A DNA stretch of 27,281 nucleotides. Origin: a virus. Below the pieces are notes generated by a model, which saw only the letters and a list, made by a program, of their open reading frames with translations, did no database searches and was not told the origin of the DNA. This document shows positions 1 to 6,651 of this stretch, in pieces. The translations under genes were made by a program, and so were the position numbers. Location of the stretch: IMG/VR virus record IMGVR_UViG_3300021370_000045, positions 1 through 27,281 of that record; one strand, given 5' to 3'. Within the stretch, counting starts at the first letter, position 1. Every line of letters begins with the position of its first letter.

Positions 1-249
1 CAGGAAGTGATAGATAAGAGCCGTTTCACATATAACTGGGCTATTAAAAACGGAATTGCCAAAGAACAAGCTCGCGCCGTTTTGCCAGAAGGAAATACTA
101 TGTCTCGGCTTTACGTGAACGGTACTCTTCGTTCGTGGATTCATTATATCGAGCTAAGGGCGGGTAATGGGACTCAAAAAGAGCATATCGAACTCGCAGA
201 AGCCTGCGCTCAAGTAATCCAGAAGGTATTTCCTCTACATGATGAATAA
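1..249 (+). CDS. thyX: ThyX, flavin-dependent thymidylate synthase (C-terminal part, 5' end outside window)
   Basis: ThyX makes dTMP from dUMP using methylene-tetrahydrofolate, FAD and NADPH. Only about the last 82 codons are present. The frame is open to base 1, so the GTG at 7 is not a credible start. The segment carries the family's C-terminal pattern: an ARxVLP motif (residues QARAVLPEGN), then a Ser/Thr-rich turn, then NGTLRSWIHYIELR, which matches the N-L-R-x-W-x-H-F-x-x-L-R block, followed by a GTQKEHIELA helix equivalent to the AQxEIRxxA helix. The N-terminal half, with the RHRxxSxNxxSxR signature, lies upstream. The stop overlaps the next gene's ATG by 11 bases, so the two are likely translationally coupled. 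Together with NrdAB at the other end of the operon it suggests that the phage makes its own dTTP. Confidence 0.88.
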   Translation, partial: QEVIDKSRFTYNWAIKNGIAKEQARAVLPEGNTMSRLYVNGTLRSWIHYIELRAGNGTQKEHIELAEACAQVIQKVFPLHDE

Positions 250-1528
250 AGCCGTAATAAGTAACAGGATATACCTGTCTGCTTCTATCGAAATGCAGCT
301 AGAACTCGACAAAGAGTTGACATATACTATTGCTTCGTATAACCCTAATGATCCTCCTCAGATTATCAAGAATATGTCACGTATTCGACCTGACTTGGTT
401 TCTATACCTGTGGGAAGAACGGATTTGATCCCAAAAAACTACGAAATAGTAGACAAACGGTTGCAGCCAGAAGCAGACTTTCCTGACTTTAAGTTTGATT
501 TACGGCCAAGCCAGCAGGCGGTTTTCGATGAACTTGAAGACAACTGTATAGTAAACGCATGGGTCAGTTGGGGTAAGACTTTTACAGGATTAGCTCTCGC
601 GGGAAAATTAGGTTTAAAAACGCTCGTAATTGTGCATACAGTACCGCTACGAAACCAATGGGCAAAAGAGGTAGAAAAAGTTTATGGTATTACGCCTGGG
701 ATTATAGGTAGCGGCAGATTTGAACTTGATGCTCCTATAGTAATAGGCAATACTCAAAGTTTATACCGAAATATTCCCAAAGTAGCAAAGGAGTTCGGAA
801 CCATCATACTAGACGAGATGCATCATGTTAGTAGTCCGACTTTTTCCAAACTTTTAGATACGAATTACTGTAGATATAAGATAGGACTTTCAGGGACTAT
901 AGAAAGAAAAGACGGCAAACACGTAGTATTTAGAGACTACTTTGGAAGTAAAATCTTCAAACCCCCAAAGGAAAACTATATTACGCCTAGAGTAGAATTA
1001 GTACATTCTGAGGTTAGATTTATGGATGGAGCCAAAACCCCTTGGGCTAATCGAGTAACTGCGCTATCAACTAATGAGGAATACATACACAGTATCTCCA
1101 TGCTAGCGGCAGCCTACGCTGCAAGAGGGCATAAAGTTCTGGTAGTTAGTGATAGAGTAAACTTTTTAAAGACTTGTTCGCGACTAGTAGGAGACAAATC
1201 TATCTGTGTTACAGGGGACGTGCCTCACGAAGAAAGAGAAGCTCTTATAGAGCAAATATTAACGGGGGATAAAAACGTATTATTTGGCACTCAAGCAATT
1301 TTCAGTGAGGGAATTAGCGTAGATAGTTTATCTTGTTTAATTCTAGGAACCCCTATAAATAACGAACCTCTTTTAACTCAGTTAATTGGTCGAGTTATAA
1401 GAAAGCGAGAAGGAAAACAGCAGCCCGTAATTGTAGATATACAGCTACGTGGAAACACTGCTAAAAGACAGGCCTCCAACAGAGTGGGGCACTACATGAA
1501 AGAAGGCTATGACATTCAGTACATTTAA
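239..1528 (+). CDS. SF2 DNA helicase, UvsW / T5 D10-like
   Basis: A 429-residue ATP-dependent helicase of superfamily 2. Motifs appear in order: an LRPSQQAV entry motif near residue 88, a Walker A-like WVSWGKT (108-114), DEMHH as the DExH motif II (192-196), SGT as motif III (218-220), GTQAIFSEGISV as motif V (350-361) and QLIGRVIR as motif VI (381-388). This arrangement fits UvsW and D10 helicases, which remodel branched recombination intermediates and stalled forks. The Walker A is unusual: the second glycine of GxGKT is Trp111. Two ATG codons stand in tandem (239 and 242), and I kept the first. The gene overlaps thyX and is followed by a short gap containing a consensus promoter. The family is secure; the exact role among the UvsW, D10 and RecG-like options is inferred. 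Confidence 0.9.
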   Translation: MMNKAVISNRIYLSASIEMQLELDKELTYTIASYNPNDPPQIIKNMSRIRPDLVSIPVGRTDLIPKNYEIVDKRLQPEADFPDFKFDLRPSQQAVFDELEDNCIVNAWVSWGKTFTGLALAGKLGLKTLVIVHTVPLRNQWAKEVEKVYGITPGIIGSGRFELDAPIVIGNTQSLYRNIPKVAKEFGTIILDEMHHVSSPTFSKLLDTNYCRYKIGLSGTIERKDGKHVVFRDYFGSKIFKPPKENYITPRVELVHSEVRFMDGAKTPWANRVTALSTNEEYIHSISMLAAAYAARGHKVLVVSDRVNFLKTCSRLVGDKSICVTGDVPHEEREALIEQILTGDKNVLFGTQAIFSEGISVDSLSCLILGTPINNEPLLTQLIGRVIRKREGKQQPVIVDIQLRGNTAKRQASNRVGHYMKEGYDIQYI

Positions 1529-1539
1529 AAAAATAGTTC

Positions 1540-1568
1540 TTGACAAATGCTTAATTATTTGGTATAAT
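1540..1568 (+). promoter_or_regulatory. Perfect consensus sigma-70 promoter
   Basis: The -35 box TTGACA (1540-1545) and the -10 box TATAAT (1563-1568) are both exact consensus and are separated by exactly 17 bases. It lies in the 41-base gap after the helicase gene. The expected transcription start is near 1574-1576, inside the following reading frame. It should be read by the unmodified host RNA polymerase and would give strong expression of the SSB gene at 1972 and the nuclease genes beyond it. Confidence 0.85.
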
Positions 1569-1569
1569 A

Positions 1570-1968
1570 ATGCTCTTATTTAATTGGAAGAAAGTTTACG
1601 AGAAGTCACAGGGATCTACAAATGCTATTGTAGACATTCTTGGTATGATTCACTACAAACGAATACCTTACAATAAGTATGACCCCTTATACAAGTACGC
1701 AGACATAAATTTTTCGGGGGATAGTTTTTTATTAAACCCGAAAGGACTTTTGGAGAATTCACACAAGTATTCTTCAAAAGAGATAGCAGTATATACTGCT
1801 ATAGCCGCAAGAAGAAAGCTATCAGACTATCTAGCTTTCGGAACAAAAACTCTGAGTATCTCGTATACTCCAGACAACACGTTATCTTTATTAACTAAAA
1901 ATAGACTACTTCATATAGAAGATACTAAAATATTTTTTATATTTGAGGAAGCCCACCGGAGAAAGTAA
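1570..1968 (+). CDS. Conserved-looking phage protein of unknown function, 132 aa
   Basis: I do not recognise a family with certainty. The product is soluble, with no membrane segment or signal peptide. The N-terminus (FNWKKVYEKSQG) is basic and helical-looking. A tyrosine-rich stretch follows (residues about 28-48, with YNKYDPLYKYAD), then a K-Y-S-S-K-E-I helix near residue 68 and a basic C-terminal tail (EEAHRRK). There is no Shine-Dalgarno sequence before the ATG at 1570, and that ATG begins only one base after the -10 box of a consensus promoter, so the gene may be translated only from longer readthrough transcripts. The next in-frame ATG is at 1645, also without a good ribosome site. Its place between the helicase and the SSB suggests a replication or recombination accessory role, but this is position only. 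Confidence 0.7.
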   Translation: MLLFNWKKVYEKSQGSTNAIVDILGMIHYKRIPYNKYDPLYKYADINFSGDSFLLNPKGLLENSHKYSSKEIAVYTAIAARRKLSDYLAFGTKTLSISYTPDNTLSLLTKNRLLHIEDTKIFFIFEEAHRRK

Positions 1969-1971
1969 AAC

Positions 1972-2607
1972 ATGGCAATTTCATTCAACAAACAAAAAGG
2001 TTCAGCCAAGAAAGGCAGTAACGACAGCTACAAATATGTAGATGGCGATAACAAAGTACGTATTGTAGGCGATATACTAGCTCGATATGTATATTGGATT
2101 AAAGGCGAAAACGAGAAAAACATTCCTTTGGAGTGTCTCTCTTTTGATCGAGACGCAGAAGCGTTTACAAACAAAGAAAAAGATTGGGTTAAAGAATTTT
2201 ACCCTGACCTTCGTTGTGGTTGGTCTTACGCTACTCAGTGTATCGACCCTACAGACGGTAAAGTAAAAGTATTGAATCTAAAGAAAAAACTTTGGGAACA
2301 AATTATGACTGCCGCTGAAGACTTAGGCGACCCTACTGACCCCGAAACGGGCTGGGATCTTTGCTTCAAGCGAGTAAAGACCGGACCGTTGCCTTATAAC
2401 GTAGAGTACCAGTTGCAGGCTCTTAAATGCAAGTCTCGCGCTCTAACTACTGCCGAGCTAGAGGCCACCAAAGATTTAGCCTCTATGGATTTGGTAATGG
2501 CTCGTCCTACGCCTGATGCACAAAAAGAGCTATTAGATCGTATTCATTCGTCTAAAGAAGATGATAGCGTAGATGAGTCTTTGGAAGACGAGTTTAAGGT
2601 ATCATGA
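1972..2607 (+). CDS. Single-stranded DNA-binding protein (phage OB-fold, gp32-like)
   Basis: A 211-residue protein read as the phage's ssDNA-binding protein, which coats single strands during replication and recombination. The N-terminus is basic (several Lys in residues 7-15) and leads into YKYVDGDNKVRIVGDI, a common start of phage SSB folds. The core holds FKRVKTGPLPYNVEYQL, which fits OB-fold SSBs of T4-like and marine phages. The C-terminus is a strongly acidic tail (EDDSVDESLEDEF), the hallmark by which SSBs recruit partner proteins. A GGAGAAAG ribosome site lies just before the ATG. The stop overlaps the next gene as ATGA. It sits just downstream of a consensus promoter, as expected for a protein needed in many copies. 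I assign it by motif and tail, not by alignment. Confidence 0.78.
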   Translation: MAISFNKQKGSAKKGSNDSYKYVDGDNKVRIVGDILARYVYWIKGENEKNIPLECLSFDRDAEAFTNKEKDWVKEFYPDLRCGWSYATQCIDPTDGKVKVLNLKKKLWEQIMTAAEDLGDPTDPETGWDLCFKRVKTGPLPYNVEYQLQALKCKSRALTTAELEATKDLASMDLVMARPTPDAQKELLDRIHSSKEDDSVDESLEDEFKVS

Positions 2608-3560
2608 TTCTGTTTACCGCCGACTGGCACATAAAGCTGGGACAAAAGAATGTCCCAGTTTCATGGGCAAAACAAAGGTATTTTGACTTCTTCCGCCAAG
2701 TACAAAAGTATGACAGCGTATGCGATTTGCATATTATTGGGGGCGACCTGTTTGACAGGTTGCCTTCAATGGAAGAGTTAGAGCTATATTTTCACTTTAT
2801 AACAGGAGTAAAAATAAAAACCATTATCTATGACGGCAATCATGAAGCTACAAAAAAGCATAAAACTTTCTTTTCAAACCTATCTGAGATTACCAATCGA
2901 ATAAATCCGTTAGTTACTGTTGTTACTGAAACTTTTACGGATACAGATATAGGCTTCACTATATTACCTTATGCTGACTTACACAGAAAAGGTTCTATAG
3001 AAGCCCTAGATAACACTATACCTCTATTTACTCATGTAAGGGGCGAAATACCTCCCCATGTAAAACCAGAAGTAGACCTAGAAAGATTTAAGGACTTTCC
3101 TGTAGTATTCGCGGGCGATTTACATTCCCACAGTAACACACAAAAAAATATTGTGTACCCCGGCAGTCCCTTGACAACTTCATTCCATAGAAATGAAGTA
3201 AAGACAGGTTGTTTGTTAATAGAGGCCGACTGGTCTTGGGAATGGCAAGAGTTCTATCTACCACAACTTATTAGAAAAACTGTAACAGACCCCGCAGATA
3301 TGCTGCCTACAGCATGGCACCATACCATCTACGAAATAGAAGGGGATATACAGGACTTAGCTAATATAGAGGATTCTTCCTTGCTAGATAAAAAAGTAGT
3401 TAAGCGAAATACAGAGACAAGCTTGGTCATGGATAAAGATATGACAATAGTAGAAGAACTAGCCGAGTACTTAAACTATATTTTAGAAATCGAGGAACGT
3501 AAAATACCTCAAATAATAGGAACTTATAATGATTACGCTTCAAAAGCTCAGCTGGAATAA
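2604..3560 (+). CDS. SbcD / T4 gp47-like nuclease subunit (calcineurin-type phosphoesterase)
   Basis: A 318-residue metallophosphoesterase that pairs with the following ATPase to form an Mre11-Rad50 type complex, which trims double-strand ends and hairpins. The metal-binding motifs are complete and in order: D7-x-H9 (ADWH), GGD48 (GGDLFDR), GNHE (residues 78-81), a THxR-like element with H144, and GDLHSH (171-176) with D172, H174 and H176. The YPGSP motif typical of SbcD follows at about 185. It is close in length to T4 gp47 (about 340). The ATG overlaps the SSB stop, so translation is probably coupled. Two strong RNA hairpins lie within its first 170 bases and may lower expression relative to the SSB gene. 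Confidence 0.93.
   Translation: MILFTADWHIKLGQKNVPVSWAKQRYFDFFRQVQKYDSVCDLHIIGGDLFDRLPSMEELELYFHFITGVKIKTIIYDGNHEATKKHKTFFSNLSEITNRINPLVTVVTETFTDTDIGFTILPYADLHRKGSIEALDNTIPLFTHVRGEIPPHVKPEVDLERFKDFPVVFAGDLHSHSNTQKNIVYPGSPLTTSFHRNEVKTGCLLIEADWSWEWQEFYLPQLIRKTVTDPADMLPTAWHHTIYEIEGDIQDLANIEDSSLLDKKVVKRNTETSLVMDKDMTIVEELAEYLNYILEIEERKIPQIIGTYNDYASKAQLE
2634..2661 (+). other. mRNA hairpin 1 inside the sbcD-like gene
   Basis: Bases 2634-2643 pair with 2652-2661 as a 10-base-pair stem with one G-U pair and an 8-base loop (core CTGGGAC / GTCCCAG). It begins 30 bases after the gene's ATG. It is not a classical terminator because only three T residues follow the stem. The pairing is seen in the sequence; any role is inference. 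Confidence 0.5.
2736..2770 (+). other. mRNA hairpin 2 inside the sbcD-like gene
   Basis: Bases 2736-2751 pair with 2755-2770 around a 3-base loop (TTG). All 16 positions pair in RNA, 13 as Watson-Crick and three as G-U (45-61, 41-65 and 40-66 in the last two digits of the coordinates). The inner core is ACCTGT / ACAGGT. The G-U pairs form only in the plus-strand RNA, where the complement would have A-C mismatches. It overlies the codons for the metal-binding GGDLFDR motif. Confidence 0.5.
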
Positions 3561-5328
3561 TTGTTTTAGCTACGGAGAGGGTAATGAGCTAGTTCTTGAC
3601 GATAATACGGTAACACAGATTATCGGCACTAACGGGGTGGGGAAATCCTCCATCCCGTTAATTATAGAAGAAGCTTTATACAACAAAAACTCCAAAGGAA
3701 TAAAGAAAGCAGACATCCCTAATAGGTATATAGATAAAGGGTATAACATTAAGTTAGAATTTTCGAAAGGAAACGACAATTTTTCTGTAGAAGTAACTAG
3801 AAAGGCCGCTGTAAAAGTAGTTTTAAAAAAGAACGGAGAGGATATATCTAGCCATACAGCGACTAACACGTACAAATCTATACAGGGTATTATTGGTGTC
3901 GACTTTAAAACGTTTTCACAGTTAGTCTACCAGAATACTAATGCTAGTCTTCAGTTTCTTACTGCGACTGACTCTAATAGAAAGAAATTTTTAATAGACT
4001 TATTGCGTCTTGAAAAGTACGTTGAGTTATTCGAAATATTTAAAGACGCATCAAAAGAGGCCAGTACGATGGTTTCTTCTGCCAAAACAGAAATTGCGAC
4101 TATCAACTCTTGGCTGACAGATAATAAATTGAAGGATACCAATGTACAACCTCTCATAAAAACAGAAATTAACACGGAAGTAGATGAGAAAGAGCTAAGT
4201 AAACTAACGGTAGAGCTTGAAAATATTTCTGAAAAAAATACTCAAATCGCAAAAAATAACGATTTGATAAAAACTTTGCAAACTTTAGATTTAAGCAGGG
4301 CACAAGAGACCTGTAGTCTGCCTATTAAATGTACCAAAGAACAGTGGAAAACTTTGTATGGCTATTTAGGACAAATAGAAGCAGCCGAACAAGCTCTAGA
4401 AAAACTCTCTAAGTTAGGAAATATTTGCCCTACGTGTACGCAAGATATTGATACAGCCCGGCATACAAGCCTTTGTGATGATCGCTTACAGCTTATAACC
4501 AGCTTAAGTGCCAAAGTCACAGAACTTAAAGAAGAGGTCAACGAAATAGACAGGTACAATAACGAAATAGTTGTAGCTAAACAAGCTGAGCAAAAGTGGA
4601 CAGATACCTTTCGCTCTATTAACAGATCGCTGCCTTCGTCCATAGTAGACCCTGAAGAGCTGCGCGAGAATATAAGTGAGTTGTGTGTTGTTTTAAAAGA
4701 AAAGCGCGGTAGAATTAAGGACATTAACTCGGAAAACCAAGAAATAGCAAAAAGAAATACCCGTATTCAAGTTATACAAGAGCAAACCCAAGAGTTTATT
4801 ACTAAGCTAGGAGAAGCAACTAAAAAGTTAAGTAAGTATGCGGACAAAGATGCAGATTTAGAAGTATTGAAGAAAGCTTTTAGCACAAACGGGCTAGTAG
4901 CTTATAAGATAGAAAATTTAGTTGTAGAGTTAGAAGAAGTAGCAAATAAGTACCTAGCAGAGTTATCTGACGGAAGATTTACTTTAGGTTTTAATGTACA
5001 AAAAGATAAATTAAATGTTGCCATTACTGACAACGGAAACCCTATAGACATTCTTGCTTTATCGTCGGGCGAGTTAGCGAGAGTTAATACGGCTACTCTT
5101 ATTGCAATAAGAAAGCTGATGAGTAGTATATCGAAATCAAAAATCAATATACTATTTTTAGATGAAGTAATCAATGTACTTGATGATGTTGGTAGAGAAA
5201 AGATGGTCGAACTGCTAATTAAAGAAGAAGAACTGAACACTTATATTGTATCACACGGGTGGACACATCCCCTGCTAGATAAAATAGAGGTTGTCAAAGA
5301 AACAAATGTGAGTAGGCTAGAATGGTAG
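3529..5328 (+). CDS. SbcC / T4 gp46-like ATPase subunit (Rad50 type)
   Basis: A 599-residue SMC-like ATPase that partners the SbcD-like nuclease. The Walker A GTNGVGKSS lies at residues 33-41, a zinc-hook CPTC at 300-303 at the tip of a coiled coil, the ABC signature LSSGELARVN near 510-520, and the Walker B ILFLDEV near 541-547, with a His switch region further on (YIVSHGW). It is short for a bacterial SbcC (about 1,050) but close to T4 gp46 (560), with short coiled-coil arms on each side of the hook. The start overlaps the sbcD-like gene by 32 bases and has AGGAA seven bases before the ATG. A split nuclease-ATPase pair in this order is standard in phages and bacteria. Confidence 0.93.
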   Translation: MITLQKLSWNNCFSYGEGNELVLDDNTVTQIIGTNGVGKSSIPLIIEEALYNKNSKGIKKADIPNRYIDKGYNIKLEFSKGNDNFSVEVTRKAAVKVVLKKNGEDISSHTATNTYKSIQGIIGVDFKTFSQLVYQNTNASLQFLTATDSNRKKFLIDLLRLEKYVELFEIFKDASKEASTMVSSAKTEIATINSWLTDNKLKDTNVQPLIKTEINTEVDEKELSKLTVELENISEKNTQIAKNNDLIKTLQTLDLSRAQETCSLPIKCTKEQWKTLYGYLGQIEAAEQALEKLSKLGNICPTCTQDIDTARHTSLCDDRLQLITSLSAKVTELKEEVNEIDRYNNEIVVAKQAEQKWTDTFRSINRSLPSSIVDPEELRENISELCVVLKEKRGRIKDINSENQEIAKRNTRIQVIQEQTQEFITKLGEATKKLSKYADKDADLEVLKKAFSTNGLVAYKIENLVVELEEVANKYLAELSDGRFTLGFNVQKDKLNVAITDNGNPIDILALSSGELARVNTATLIAIRKLMSSISKSKINILFLDEVINVLDDVGREKMVELLIKEEELNTYIVSHGWTHPLLDKIEVVKETNVSRLEW

Positions 5329-5780
5329 ATTCAAGAGCAAAAGGTGCAAGAGGCGAGTACTTAGTACGAGATATGCTAAGAGAACACACAGGGCATAAGT
5401 TTGAACGAGTACCCGCTTCTGGAGCATTAGAATATTTAAAGGGAGACCTTTATGTCCCTAGAGAAGCAAATAAGTATTGTATCGAAGTAAAAAATTACGC
5501 AGAATCTCCTCTTACGGATAAGATTTTTACGCAAGAAAAGACTAATAATCTTATTAGGTGGTGGAAAAAGGTGCAGCAACAAGCAAAAGGCGGAGACCAA
5601 GAGCCCATGCTGTTTTTTAAGTATAATCGATCCAAAATCTTTGTTGTAGTAGATACAAAGCCCCAAGACACAAGATATATACATATAGATTGGCTAGGTT
5701 GCTACGTTATGTTAGCAGAAGAATGGATAGTTCAGGAACCTATAGAGTTTTTACATGAGACGAACATTATTAAGAAGTAA
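5322..5780 (+). CDS. Hjc-like Holliday junction resolvase / PD-(D/E)XK nuclease
   Basis: A 152-residue protein with the restriction-endonuclease fold signature in the archaeal Hjc arrangement: SRAKGARGE with E12, a basic PASGAL stretch (31-36), GD42 and E55-V-K57. These supply the metal-binding E...D...ExK set. Hjc-type enzymes cut four-way junctions; here that would resolve recombination intermediates and branched concatemers before packaging. The gene overlaps the SbcC-like stop by seven bases and lies directly before a flap nuclease. The motif match is good, but other PD-(D/E)XK phage nucleases share this layout, so junction specificity is inferred. Confidence 0.82.
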   Translation: MVDSRAKGARGEYLVRDMLREHTGHKFERVPASGALEYLKGDLYVPREANKYCIEVKNYAESPLTDKIFTQEKTNNLIRWWKKVQQQAKGGDQEPMLFFKYNRSKIFVVVDTKPQDTRYIHIDWLGCYVMLAEEWIVQEPIEFLHETNIIKK

Positions 5781-5811
5781 CCAAGTTAGACAACTAAATA
5801 AGAGACGAAAT

Positions 5812-6651
5812 ATGGCTTTTAGTTTTATAAATAAATTAACCAAAGATCAGGGCAGTACTTTAATAGTAGATGCCTTAAACCTTGCTTTTAGATGGAAGCA
5901 TAGAGGCTCTACAACTTTTGTGGAAGAATACCTTGCAACAGTAGAGTCTTTTGCCCAATCTTATGGCTGTGAGAAGATCATAATTACAGCAGATAAAGGG
6001 TCTTCCTTTTATCGAAAAAACATAGCACCAGACTACAAGCAGAACCGAAAAGATAAATACGCAGAGCAAACCGAGGAAGAGGCAGAACAGTTCAGGTTAT
6101 TCTTCTTAGAGTACGAAAAAACTCTGGCAGCCCTAGAAAATAAGTACGCAGTGCTTAGGTATGAGGGAGTAGAGGCAGATGATATAGCGGCACACTTAGT
6201 AAAGTTTAAAACTAGCTATGGCTTAGATAAAATCTGGCTAATCTCAAGTGACCGAGATTGGGACTTGCTTATAGATACAAACGTATCCCGGTTTTCTTAT
6301 GTTACTAGAAAAGAGGTAACTGTTGCCAACTGGTCTGACCACTACAACGTATCTAGAGAAAACTACATTTCTCTAAAGTGTCTACAAGGCGATAAAGGTG
6401 ATAACGTTCCTGGCATTACTGGAATAGGCCCAAAACGAGCCAAAGACCTTATAGACCAGTTTGGTTCTGCAATGGATATTTATGATGCAACTCCCATTAG
6501 TGGTTCTTACAAGTATATTGAGGCACTTAACCAAAATGCAGATCAAATACTAAAAAACTACGAGCTAATGGATTTAATAACATATTGTGATGAAGCAATA
6601 GGGGTCGACAATATAGTTGACATAGAGGAGAAGTTACTTAGTGAACATTAA
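5812..6651 (+). CDS. 5' nuclease / flap endonuclease (T5 D15, T4 RNase H-like)
   Basis: A FEN-family 5'-3' exonuclease and flap endonuclease that removes RNA primers and 5' flaps. Acidic metal ligands appear in order: D20 (IVDALN), D61 (TADKG), the EADD block (121-124), SDRDWD (146-151) and GDKGDN (193-198). The helix-hairpin-helix GITGIGPKRA follows at 201-210. A longer frame opens at 5755, but its extra 19 residues are basic and unlike the family, and they overlap the resolvase gene. The ATG at 5812 has AGAG upstream and gives 279 residues, close to T5 D15 (291), so I prefer it. The stop overlaps the NrdA start by 11 bases. Confidence 0.9.
   Translation: MAFSFINKLTKDQGSTLIVDALNLAFRWKHRGSTTFVEEYLATVESFAQSYGCEKIIITADKGSSFYRKNIAPDYKQNRKDKYAEQTEEEAEQFRLFFLEYEKTLAALENKYAVLRYEGVEADDIAAHLVKFKTSYGLDKIWLISSDRDWDLLIDTNVSRFSYVTRKEVTVANWSDHYNVSRENYISLKCLQGDKGDNVPGITGIGPKRAKDLIDQFGSAMDIYDATPISGSYKYIEALNQNADQILKNYELMDLITYCDEAIGVDNIVDIEEKLLSEH

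Noticed and set aside
317-345. TTGACA inside the helicase gene as a possible promoter
   Set aside because: No acceptable -10 box is found 16-18 bases downstream.
2634-2664. Hairpin 1 as a classical terminator after the SSB gene
   Set aside because: Only a three-T run follows the stem, and it lies inside the next gene, so it may at most attenuate.
3570-5240. Minus-strand open frames of 74-120 codons opposite the SbcC-like gene
   Set aside because: Ser/Leu-rich shadows of a well-supported ATPase gene, with no ribosome sites.
5755-5811. Upstream extension of the flap nuclease to an earlier ATG
   Set aside because: The extra residues are basic and unlike the family and overlap the resolvase gene. 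The ATG at 5812 gives the usual N-terminus and length.
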